A stretch of 38,634 bases of DNA. Origin: Pseudomonadota bacterium (GTDB taxonomy: Bacteria; Pseudomonadota; Gammaproteobacteria; Burkholderiales; Thiobacillaceae). The notes beneath the pieces were generated by a model that was not told the DNA's origin, searched no databases, and saw only the letters and a list, made by a program, of their open reading frames with translations. Positions within the stretch are counted from its first letter, which is position 1; every line of letters begins with the position of its first letter. The translations under genes and the position numbers were made by a program. Positions 8,630 to 14,801 of the stretch are shown here, one piece after another. The DNA is taken from positions 1-38,634 of the forward strand of contig JAJZSR010000007.1 in NCBI GenBank assembly GCA_021849595.1. Reading direction: 5' to 3'.

Positions 8630-9205
8630 CTAACCCGCTTCCTGGTATGCCAAGGGGTTTGTGCGGGGCGTGGCCGTGTGGCGCACGTAAATGCGCTGAA
8701 AGAAGAAGTTATTGGGCACCACCACGCAGCCGCCGTCCTCCTGATCGAGTTCGGTGAACATCAGCCCCTGGCGTGCCACCCGGCCGGCAAGATTTTCCGG
8801 CAGGATTTCTATTTGGTCGCCAAGGCGGAAGGGGCGCGTGAGTACGATGAGCATCCAGGCCGTCCAGTTGCTCACCATGGCCCAGGTGGCGATGAGGCCC
8901 ACCCCGGCCACTGCCAGCACGCTGGCGAGCCCCGCCCAAAGAACGTTGGCTTGTATGCCCCATACTCCCAAAATCACCAAGAGGGCGAGCAGCCAGAATA
9001 CCCCGCTGAGGATTTTCCGGAGCATGCGGCTGCGTTCTTCGCCGATCTGGATGTGCGGCTCCAGATGCGCAAGGCCGGTGCGCAAGGCACGCCGGCCGAT
9101 GCGCACGGCAAGCCAGAACAGCAGGAGGATGAGCGCGCTCTCAAAGATGCGCGCATCGACGTGCTGAAACCAGGTCAGGGTCTGTGCCCAGGCAGACGAG
9201 TTCAT
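8630..9205 (-). CDS. Short MscS-family mechanosensitive channel
   Basis: 191 residues from ATG 9205, fixed by an AGGAGG four bases upstream. Two hydrophobic helices (FESALILLLFWLAVRIG; ILSGVFWLLALLVILGVWG) precede a pore-helix-like Gly/Ala segment (GLASVLAVAGVGLIATWAMVS), then the conserved TRPFRLGDQIEI turn into the beta domain and VVVPNNFF. E. coli MscS has 286 residues; this protein stops soon after the beta domain and lacks the C-terminal alpha/beta vestibule. It is the last gene after bufA-bufB-bufC on the same strand (76 bp gap), so co-transcription is possible. Confidence 0.85.
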   Translation of the reverse strand: MNSSAWAQTLTWFQHVDARIFESALILLLFWLAVRIGRRALRTGLAHLEPHIQIGEERSRMLRKILSGVFWLLALLVILGVWGIQANVLWAGLASVLAVAGVGLIATWAMVSNWTAWMLIVLTRPFRLGDQIEILPENLAGRVARQGLMFTELDQEDGGCVVVPNNFFFQRIYVRHTATPRTNPLAYQEAG

Positions 9206-9281
9206 AAGTCCTCCTTTTGCGTGGTGAAGTCGAATGGCCCGATGCGAGGCGCCGGGGCGTGCAATGGCGTTGGGTAAGCGA

Positions 9282-10091
9282 TCAGGGCGAGACGGGCGTG
9301 GCGACGCCGTCGAGCCAGCCTTCGGCGAGCGCCCTTTGCATCCAGGTTGCGAAATCGAAATCTTCCCCCGCTGCATCGAGCGCGCCGACGATGCTCGCGC
9401 CCGCAGCCAGCGCAGCGATCCAGCGGTCGGCGGCGTCTTCCAGGGCGATCAGGCGCACTTCGGCGGCGGCATCGCCCTGCGGGCGCCAGACCCATGCCGT
9501 TTGGCTTGCGCCATCGAGGATGGCCTGCCTGACCATGCTCCAGTCGGCGGCCGCATCCTGATGCGCCAAGTGGATGGTGACGATGGGCCAGGCGGAGGGA
9601 ATGCGCGCGGTACACGCGGCAAGCTGCAGAGATAGGCCGGCGGGATCTTCTGCCGCGAGGCGCTGCAGGTCGGCGTGCGTCATGCACGGCGGTGCCGCGC
9701 CGGCGATCTGCCATATCGCCCAGTCCAGGCGTGCGCAGTCGGCGAGCCAGGGCCAGGCATCGAGGCTGTCCACGGTCGCAATGTAGGCGGGCAGTTCCTC
9801 GCCCACCCAGGCGAGATCGCCGCGCCGCGGCGGGCGGGCGCGCCAGTAGCGCGCGCTCAGGACGTCGAAGGCGTCGTCGCCGAGCATGGCCAGCACGGTG
9901 GGAAACTGCAGGCGCAGGGCATTGCGCGCGTGCGCCAGCCCGTTGCCGCGATAGGCGGCCAGCCCCGCCTCCCGGCGCGCGCCGTCCTGCAGTACGTCCG
10001 GACAGGTGGCCAGGTCCAGCTGCGGCGCGAAGATGGCCGCGATCAGGCGCTGTTGGCGCTCCAGTTCGGTGGTGTGAGTAGCGGCGCTCAT
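9282..10091 (-). CDS. bufC: BufC: DUF2063-family partner of the bufferin-modifying enzyme
   Basis: 269 residues. N-terminal DUF2063 features are visible: QQRLIAAIFAP, then GLAAYRGNGLAHARNALRLQFPTVLAMLGDDAFDVLSARY, about residues 45-85. The start ATG overlaps the bufB stop (ATGA), so the two are coupled. In characterised bufferin systems BufB and BufC together oxidise cysteines of the BufA peptide to thiooxazoles. The C-terminal half is less conserved and resembles the fold that binds the precursor. The assignment rests on the bufA-bufB-bufC order plus the N-terminal domain. Confidence 0.88.
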   Translation of the reverse strand: MSAATHTTELERQQRLIAAIFAPQLDLATCPDVLQDGARREAGLAAYRGNGLAHARNALRLQFPTVLAMLGDDAFDVLSARYWRARPPRRGDLAWVGEELPAYIATVDSLDAWPWLADCARLDWAIWQIAGAAPPCMTHADLQRLAAEDPAGLSLQLAACTARIPSAWPIVTIHLAHQDAAADWSMVRQAILDGASQTAWVWRPQGDAAAEVRLIALEDAADRWIAALAAGASIVGALDAAGEDFDFATWMQRALAEGWLDGVATPVSP

Positions 10092-10969
10092 GATGCGACC
10101 TGTGCGGTCTCGCGGCGCGCGGCACACAGCGCACCGGCATGTGCGGCCTGCTCCAGCAGCACGGACAAGGCGGGCAGATGCTCGTCCCACTCGATCAGAG
10201 TGGGCATCGGGCCCAGGCAGTCGAGCGCATGAACATAGGCCTGCCAGACATCCTCCGCGACGGGGCGGGAATGGTCGTCGATGATGAGCCCCTGCTGCTT
10301 GCTGAAGCCTGCGAGGTGGATTTCGCCCACCAGGCCGGGCGGTGCTTCGCGCGTGAGCTCCGAAATCCAGCCGCATACCGCTTGCAGCGGGTCGGGCTCG
10401 GCGGCGTTCAGCGCGTTGACATAGAGATTGTTGACGTCCAGCAGCAGGCCGCAGCCGCTGCGCCGTCCCAGCTCGGCGAAAAACTGCGGCTCGCTGAAAT
10501 CGCGCTCGGGAAAATCCAGATAGGCGCTCAGATTTTCCACCAGCAGCGGGCGCCTCAGGCGATCCTGCACGCGTTCGACGTTGGCGCACAAGATGTCCAG
10601 CGAGGCGCGCGTGAAGGCGATGGGCAGAAGATCGCTGGCATGCACGATGCCGACCTGCGCCCAGGGCGCGCGCGCGAAGCAGGCATGGTCCGAGACGCGC
10701 ACCGGATCGACGCGCGCAACCAGATCGGCGAGCCGGCGCACATGATCCTCGTCCAGCCCGCAGGCCGAGCCCAGCGCCAGGCCCACGCCGTGCAGGCTCA
10801 CCGCATAATCCTCGCGCACGGCGGCGAGCACTTGCGATGCCGCGTCATGTGGGTTGAAGAAATTCTCCGAATGCACCTCCACAAAGCCTAAAGGAGGGCG
10901 CAGGGCGCGGAATTCCCGATAATGCGGCTGGCGCAGGCCGATGCCGTGGAGGAGAGGGGCGGCTGGCAT
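10088..10969 (-). CDS. bufB: BufB: MNIO-family (DUF692) multinuclear iron oxygenase
   Basis: 293 residues. Typical MNIO TIM-barrel motifs run in order: HGIGLR, FVEVHSENFF, VSLHGVGLALGS, VSDHACF, LLVENLSAYL, LLLDVNNLYVNA, GEIHLAGF and DDHSRPV. They supply the His, Glu, Asp and Asn ligands for the iron sites. Family knowledge: these enzymes modify cysteines in small precursor peptides, here probably BufA encoded 29 bp upstream. ATG 10969 is preferred over an in-frame TTG six bases earlier. The stop overlaps bufC. Confidence 0.93.
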   Translation of the reverse strand: MPAAPLLHGIGLRQPHYREFRALRPPLGFVEVHSENFFNPHDAASQVLAAVREDYAVSLHGVGLALGSACGLDEDHVRRLADLVARVDPVRVSDHACFARAPWAQVGIVHASDLLPIAFTRASLDILCANVERVQDRLRRPLLVENLSAYLDFPERDFSEPQFFAELGRRSGCGLLLDVNNLYVNALNAAEPDPLQAVCGWISELTREAPPGLVGEIHLAGFSKQQGLIIDDHSRPVAEDVWQAYVHALDCLGPMPTLIEWDEHLPALSVLLEQAAHAGALCAARRETAQVAS

Positions 10970-10998
10970 GATCAATCGAGGCTCGGAAGCGGGCTGGT

Positions 10999-11343
10999 TC
11001 AGGAATTGCGCTTTTGCATTTGCGCTTCGAAGGCCTGCACTGCGCGCGGATGCTTGAGCAGGGCTTTGGCCTGTTGCGCGTCCAGACCGCCCAGTTTCGC
11101 GCAGGTGCCATCAGGCACGAGCCGAAAGTCGGCCGGATCGTAATTCACCTTGCTGGTGCCTTTGCAGCCGTGCAGATCTGAAAGCGTGGCGCAATGGTGT
11201 ACGCCGGCGCAGGCGTTCTGCCCGGCCTTGGCGATGCCGAAGCATTTCTCCAGGGCGGCGGCGCGGCTGGCAGGCGGGGTGGCGAAAAGACCCACAGCGA
11301 GCAGCGAGACCGAAGTCGTGGCGATGAGTCGGTGTTTGTCCAT
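10999..11343 (-). CDS. bufA: BufA: DUF2282 bufferin precursor (periplasmic copper-binding peptide)
   Basis: 114 residues with AGGAG seven bases before ATG 11343. A signal peptide (LIATTSVSLLAVGLFATPPASRAAA) precedes the core EKCFGIAKAGQNACAG...HHCAT...HGCKG...PDGTCAKLGG, matching DUF2282. Five cysteines are visible in the mature part; as I recall the common BufA1 form has four, the extra one here lying in a SDLHGCK insertion. A basic helical tail (QQAKALLKHPRAVQAFEAQMQKRNS) follows the last cysteine and is longer than usual. Bufferins are secreted, cysteine-modified peptides that chelate copper. Promoter candidate at 11432-11457. Confidence 0.88.
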   Translation of the reverse strand: MDKHRLIATTSVSLLAVGLFATPPASRAAALEKCFGIAKAGQNACAGVHHCATLSDLHGCKGTSKVNYDPADFRLVPDGTCAKLGGLDAQQAKALLKHPRAVQAFEAQMQKRNS

Positions 11344-11431
11344 GCGTTGATCTCCTGTGGTTTGTTAGAGCCGGCCGGCCGGCGTGCGGGCCTCTCAATA
11401 TTGTCGGTTCCATTGTGCACTGTGAAGCTTG

Positions 11432-11457
11432 GTCGAACGAGGCAGCGGTTTTCTTAC
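11432..11457 (-). promoter_or_regulatory. Candidate ECF sigma (SigF-like) promoter for bufABC
   Basis: On the minus strand GTAAGA (11457-11452) and CGAC (11435-11432) are separated by exactly 16 bases. This resembles the GTAAcc-N16-CGAA pattern described for SigF-dependent bufferin-type operons. A start near 11427 would leave a leader of about 84 nt. Match by eye only. Confidence 0.35.
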
Positions 11458-11558
11458 ACCCATGATGGGGTTAGGATAATTATGGTTTCTCAATCGCTGT
11501 GATCGGTCCCGGCCCGGGCGGGAGCGATATGGCGGCCGCGCCGACGGAGGGCGCGCAC

Positions 11559-11597
11559 CAGAGGCGGAAACTTTGCGCGCAAGGTTTCTCACCTCTG
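11559..11597. repeat. Strong 39-nt hairpin
   Basis: CAGAGG at 11559-11564 pairs with CCTCTG at 11592-11597, GGAAAC pairs with GTTTC, and the centre TTGCGCGCAA is itself palindromic. Nearly the whole 39 nt pairs with one bulge and two mismatches. It lies 10 bp left of the composite repeat and has no U-tract, so a simple terminator is doubtful. Confidence 0.6.
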
Positions 11598-11606
11598 AAA
11601 ATCAGA

Positions 11607-11795
11607 TTATTGAGGCGGCACCAATAAACTTGAAACGACCCCGGTGCGGTAGAGGCGCTGAATACGGCCACTGGGCCGCCTCAATAACCAGCCGAGGTTG
11701 AATGTTATTGATCCGGCATTCCCTTGCCCAAAATCGAGACACGTATGCTTTTGTGCCACCGTACATTTCCAAGTCCAATAATGCCGGATCAATAA
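11607..11795. repeat. Composite double stem-loop repeat, copy 1
   Basis: Module A at 11607-11687 (81 bp) has perfect 13-bp arms TTATTGAGGCGGC. After a 17-bp spacer, module B at 11705-11795 (91 bp) has perfect 16-bp arms TTATTGATCCGGCATT. Nine bases inside each outer CGG is ACTTGAA (module A) or, read inward from the right, ACTTGGAA (module B), so the whole 189 bp is also a terminal inverted repeat. The same plan recurs at 27511-27704. It stands in non-coding DNA between bufA and the pfkB remnant. Confidence 0.85.
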
Positions 11796-11913
11796 ACCCA
11801 CCGCAGCGGGCACAGTTGAGCTTGTTTTGCCGGCCTTCGGGCCGTGGATCGCCGCAGCACCCATCCTTTCAGATCGCCGATCGCCCGCTCGCGCGGGCCT
11901 CGGGGCATAGGCA

Positions 11914-12195
11914 ATGAACCAGCAGTCTGCGGCTTTGCACAACTCGGTGCTCGTCTTCGGCGAGGTGCTATACGACATCTTTCCCGATGCGGAAGTTCTT
12001 GGCGGCGCGCCGTTCAATGTTGCGCGTCATCTCGCAGGCTTCGGCAGCGGCGCCCTGCTCATCAGCCGCGTGGGGCGCGATCAGCGCCTAGCCCCGGCGC
12101 TGGAGGACTCTAACCAGTTTGGCATGGAAGTACGAGGCATGTTCTACCACTTGCTCTACCGCCCTCTGGCGCGGGCGGTGGCCGCCCCCGCCTGA
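11914..12195 (+). pseudogene. N-terminal remnant of a PfkB-family carbohydrate kinase
   Basis: The 93-codon frame opens with the start of a fructokinase/ribokinase-type enzyme: LVFGEVLYDIFPDAEVLGGAPFNVARHLAGFG...ISRVGRDQ, where GGAPFNVA is the PfkB substrate/lid motif near residue 35. Homology ends about residue 62; the rest (SNQFGMEVRGMFYHLL...) is not kinase-like. A complete enzyme has about 300 residues, so the ATP-binding GAGD-type C-terminal motif is missing and the product cannot be active. The break lies just before the 3' end of the convergent ABC transporter, suggesting deletion or rearrangement. A start at ATG 11914 is assumed by homology. Confidence 0.8.
12168..12192 (-). terminator. 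GC-rich hairpin after the YddA-like gene
   Basis: Arms GGCGCGGGCGG (12168-12178) and CCGCCCCCGCC (12182-12192) pair at 10 of 11 positions around a TGG loop. It begins 14 bp past the transporter stop. There is no U-tract, so efficient intrinsic termination is uncertain. Confidence 0.45.
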
Positions 12196-12205
12196 CCTCG
12201 CCTCA

Positions 12206-14029
12206 TCAGGCTTTGTCGGAAAGGGGCGAAAAGGCCGCTGCCGGCTGATAGGCGCCGGCGATGGCATCTGCCTGCGGCGCCATATGGACGGCATCCTGCG
12301 GCGCCGCGTGACCGGCAGAGGGCACGGCAGGCTCGCGCGGCTGCGTGAGCAGCGCGGCCAGGGTCAGGGTCCGCGAGTGCAGGCTGGCCAGGCTGGAGCG
12401 ATGGCCCACGCTGAGAATGCCGCTGCGCGCCAGGCGCGCGGACAACAGGCCGTAGAGTTGCGCCTCGGCGGCTTCGTCCAGGGCCGAGCTGGCCTCGTCG
12501 AGAAACAGCCAGTCCGGTTTGAGCAGTAAGGCGCGCGCGAAGGCCAGGCGCTGCTGCTCGCCCAGCGAGAGCTGCAAATGCCAGGGCGCGGTTTCCTGCA
12601 GGCGCGGCACGAGTTCGCCCAGGCCGCAGGCACTGAGCGCTTCCTTGAGCGCGGCCTCGTCGAAGGCGCGCTCGCGCTCGGGATAGATGAGCACGTCTTT
12701 CAGGCTGCCCACCGGCAAATAGGGTTTTTGCGGCAGGAACAGCGTGCGCGTGCCCGCCGGAATCAGGATGTTGCCGCGCGCATAAGGCCAAATGCCGGCG
12801 AGCACCCGCAACAAAGTGCTTTTGCCGGCGCCGGAGGGGCCCGTGAGCAGCACCCGCTCGCCCGGCGCCAGGGCCAGGGTCAGGGAGGGATGCAGCAGGG
12901 CGCCGTCGGGCAGGCGCACCTCGGCGATGTCGGCCGTAAGTTCCGAAGCCGTGGCGTTGCCGAATCCCAGCTCGCCGCCTTCCGCGCCGGCCAGGGCGAG
13001 CGCCTTGCGGAACTGGCTCAGCCGCTGCACGGTGGCGCGCCATTCGGCGAAATCGGTGTAAGCCCCCACGAACCAGCTCATGGCGCCCTGCACCTGGCCG
13101 AAGGCGGAGGCGGTCTGCATGAGGCCGCCCAACTGGATGGCGCCGGAGAAATAGCGCGGCGCGGCCGCCAGCACGGGGAAGATGATGGCCAGTTGGTTGT
13201 AGCCCGACTGGAACCAGATGAGGGTTTTCTGCCGCTTCATGATGGCCCACCAGTTCGAGAACACGTGCGAGAAGCGCTCGCGGAAATGGCCGGTTTCGTC
13301 CTTCTCACCGCCGTAAAAGGCCACGGCCTCGGTATTCTCCCGCAGGCGCGCCATGGAGAAACGGAAGTCGGCCTCATAGCGCTGCTGGTCGAAATTGAGG
13401 CGGATGAGCGGCTTGCCGAAGAACTGCACCAGATAGCTGCCGACCACGGCATAGACCAGCGCCACCCACACCATGTAGCCGGGGATGGCGTAGCCCGCCA
13501 CCGTGAGGGTGCCGGACAACCCCCACAGGATGGCGACGAAGGACAGCAACGTCACGACCGAACTGAGCAGGCCCAGACCCAGGCTCAGGGAATAGGAGAT
13601 GAACAGGCGCACGTCGTCGGCGATGCGCTGGTCCGGGTTGTCGGAAGCCTGGCCCTTGAGCTGGATGCGGTAATAGGCCTGGTTGCCCATCCAGCGTTCC
13701 AGGAACTGGTCGGTCATCCAGCGCCGCCAGCGGATTTGCAGCATCTGGTTGAGGTAATACTGGTACACGGCCGTGGCGATGAAGGCCGCCGCGAGGCCGG
13801 AGAAGACCAGGAGCTGATGCCAGAACACGTCGAGCTGCTTGTTCTGCAGAGCGTTGTAAAACGCATTGTTCCATTGGTTGAACTGCACGCTCAAATAGAC
13901 CTGGAAGAGATTCAGGCCGACGATGACCGCGAGCAGCAGCCAGGCGCCGTAGCGCTCGGCGGATTTCCAATAGGGCTTGGCGATGGCGAAGAACTCGCCG
14001 AACAGGGCTTTAAGGCTGGTTTCGGGCAC
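12206..14029 (-). CDS. SbmA/BacA-YddA type ABC transporter (permease-ATPase fusion)
   Basis: 607 residues. The N-terminal membrane domain of the SbmA/BacA family (about residues 1-330) includes AIAKPYWKSAERYGAWLLL, the VQFNQWNNAFYNALQN motif and RWRRWMTDQFLERWM. The C-terminal ATPase has Walker A TGPSGAGKST (near 395), signature LSLGEQQRLAFARALL and Walker B WLFLDEASSALDE. Relatives (YddA, mycobacterial Rv1819c) move B12, peptides or hydrophilic compounds. The GTG at 14029 is the only start giving the full N-terminus; no clear Shine-Dalgarno. After the normal end of the ATPase there is an extra Ala/Pro/Gln-rich tail of about 45 residues. The substrate is not predictable here. Confidence 0.88.
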   Translation of the reverse strand: MPETSLKALFGEFFAIAKPYWKSAERYGAWLLLAVIVGLNLFQVYLSVQFNQWNNAFYNALQNKQLDVFWHQLLVFSGLAAAFIATAVYQYYLNQMLQIRWRRWMTDQFLERWMGNQAYYRIQLKGQASDNPDQRIADDVRLFISYSLSLGLGLLSSVVTLLSFVAILWGLSGTLTVAGYAIPGYMVWVALVYAVVGSYLVQFFGKPLIRLNFDQQRYEADFRFSMARLRENTEAVAFYGGEKDETGHFRERFSHVFSNWWAIMKRQKTLIWFQSGYNQLAIIFPVLAAAPRYFSGAIQLGGLMQTASAFGQVQGAMSWFVGAYTDFAEWRATVQRLSQFRKALALAGAEGGELGFGNATASELTADIAEVRLPDGALLHPSLTLALAPGERVLLTGPSGAGKSTLLRVLAGIWPYARGNILIPAGTRTLFLPQKPYLPVGSLKDVLIYPERERAFDEAALKEALSACGLGELVPRLQETAPWHLQLSLGEQQRLAFARALLLKPDWLFLDEASSALDEAAEAQLYGLLSARLARSGILSVGHRSSLASLHSRTLTLAALLTQPREPAVPSAGHAAPQDAVHMAPQADAIAGAYQPAAAFSPLSDKA

Positions 14030-14076
14030 GAAGAAGGTGTTGCAGGGTGGGCGATGCGCTCAGGATACACCGCGCA

Positions 14077-14100
14077 GGGGAGCGCCCCAAGGGCGCCCTC
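14077..14100 (-). terminator. GC hairpin after the small periplasmic gene
   Basis: GGGGAGCGCCCC and GGGCGCCCTC pair with one bulge around AA; the structure lies 19 bp beyond the stop of the gene at 14119. No U-run follows, so this is a weak terminator candidate. Confidence 0.35.
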
Positions 14101-14118
14101 CGCCGGATCGCTTGGGGT

Positions 14119-14535
14119 TTATTCAGCCCACTCGAAGACCATGTGTTTGTGGCCTTTCCTGGACACGTAGACATGGGCGGTGCGGGTTTTGCCTTCATGA
14201 GTGGCGCTCACGACATAATGCCCCGGCGGCAGCTTCACATACAGGAAGGGGCCGTCGGACGTGGTTTCCAGCACCGCCTTGCCGCGAGCATCTTTGATGG
14301 TGACGGGAATGTCGGCGAGATAGGCGTTCTTGGGTTTGTCTTTGCGCACGAACAGCAGGGACAGCGGATAGCCCCGGCGCACGGCTTGCATGGCCTGGGC
14401 ATGTTCCTCGCCCACGCCGCCCATGACATAGCTGACGTTGCCTTGGGTATGCACCTGGAGTTCGTCGGCCCGTGCCGCGAACGGAGCGAGACCTAGCAGA
14501 AGGATCAGCGAAGCAGCAAGAGTTTTCTTATGCAT
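14119..14535 (-). CDS. Small periplasmic protein with a carboxypeptidase-regulatory-like beta domain
   Basis: 138 residues from ATG 14535; AGGAG is 6-7 bases upstream, while the adjacent ATG at 14538 would be too close to it. The signal peptide (KKTLAASLILLLGLAPFAARA) is followed by about 115 residues with two patterns: SYVMGGVGEEHAQAMQAVRRGYPLSLLF, then IPVTIKDARGKAVLETTSDGPFLYVKLPPGHYVVSATHEGKTRTAHVYV, typical of transthyretin-like/carboxypeptidase-regulatory beta sandwiches. The exact family and function are not recognised. It sits between the 168-bp inverted-repeat element and the ABC transporter, same strand. Confidence 0.7.
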   Translation of the reverse strand: MHKKTLAASLILLLGLAPFAARADELQVHTQGNVSYVMGGVGEEHAQAMQAVRRGYPLSLLFVRKDKPKNAYLADIPVTIKDARGKAVLETTSDGPFLYVKLPPGHYVVSATHEGKTRTAHVYVSRKGHKHMVFEWAE

Positions 14536-14587
14536 CATGCTCTCCTTTCAGTCTTGGTAAGGGGCAGCCTTTGCGGCTTTTCTCATC

Positions 14588-14755
14588 CTAGTACGCCAAC
14601 CCATAAATCTTGCTATGTTGGACGCGCCCCGCACCGCCGATTGCTTTGTCGCTCATCCTTGCCATAGCTACGGCTATGGCTGTGGTTCGCTTCGCGCACT
14701 CGGCGCGCGGATGCGCATCTCGGCATGTACGCAAACTTATGGGGTGGCGTACTAG
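14588..14755. mobile_element. 168-bp inverted-repeat element, MITE-like
   Basis: Terminal arms of 19 bp: CTAGTACGCCAACCCATAA at 14588-14606 and its complement at 14737-14755, 18 of 19 matching. Weaker pairing continues inward (TTGC-TA-TG). The interior carries an own hairpin, CCATAGC-TACG-GCTATGG, near 14664-14681 and codes nothing plausible. The size, terminal repeats and outer CTAG resemble a non-autonomous transposable element; no transposase is nearby. Confidence 0.6.
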
Positions 14756-14756
14756 T

Positions 14757-14801
14757 TGAGGCGCGCGCCAGCAAAAAGTTCTCTGTTTTGCCGGCGCCTC
14801 A
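14757..14801 (-). terminator. Hairpin overlapping the addB stop codon
   Basis: TGAGGC plus GCCAGCAAAA on the left (14757-14776, with a 4-base bulge) pairs with TTTTGCCGGCGCCTCA (14786-14801) around a 9-base loop; the addB TGA is its first triplet on the minus strand. No U-tract follows; it could terminate or protect the addB mRNA end. Confidence 0.45.

Larger units (their letters stand above)
11344..11606. other. Non-coding upstream region of bufABC
   Basis: No convincing gene lies here. On the minus strand it holds the bufA leader and an ECF-type promoter candidate. A strong hairpin sits at 11559-11597. The stretch continues into the composite repeat at 11607-11795, making 570 bp without an intact gene. 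Confidence 0.6.

Noticed and set aside
11607-11795. CRISPR array
   Set aside because: Only two units per locus, units are themselves long hairpins, and spacing is 17 bp with no cas genes; not a repeat-spacer pattern.
11607-11795. Integron attC-like sites
   Set aside because: There is no integrase and no cassette genes, and the arms lack the core R'/R'' site pattern.
11914-12195. Intact sugar kinase
   Set aside because: Only the first 60 or so residues are kinase-like; the ATP-binding and catalytic parts are missing.
14638-14755. A protein-coding continuation of an open frame (184 codons, minus strand, 14588-15142)
   Set aside because: The frame overlaps addB out of phase and runs through the inverted-repeat element; no domain or start signal.
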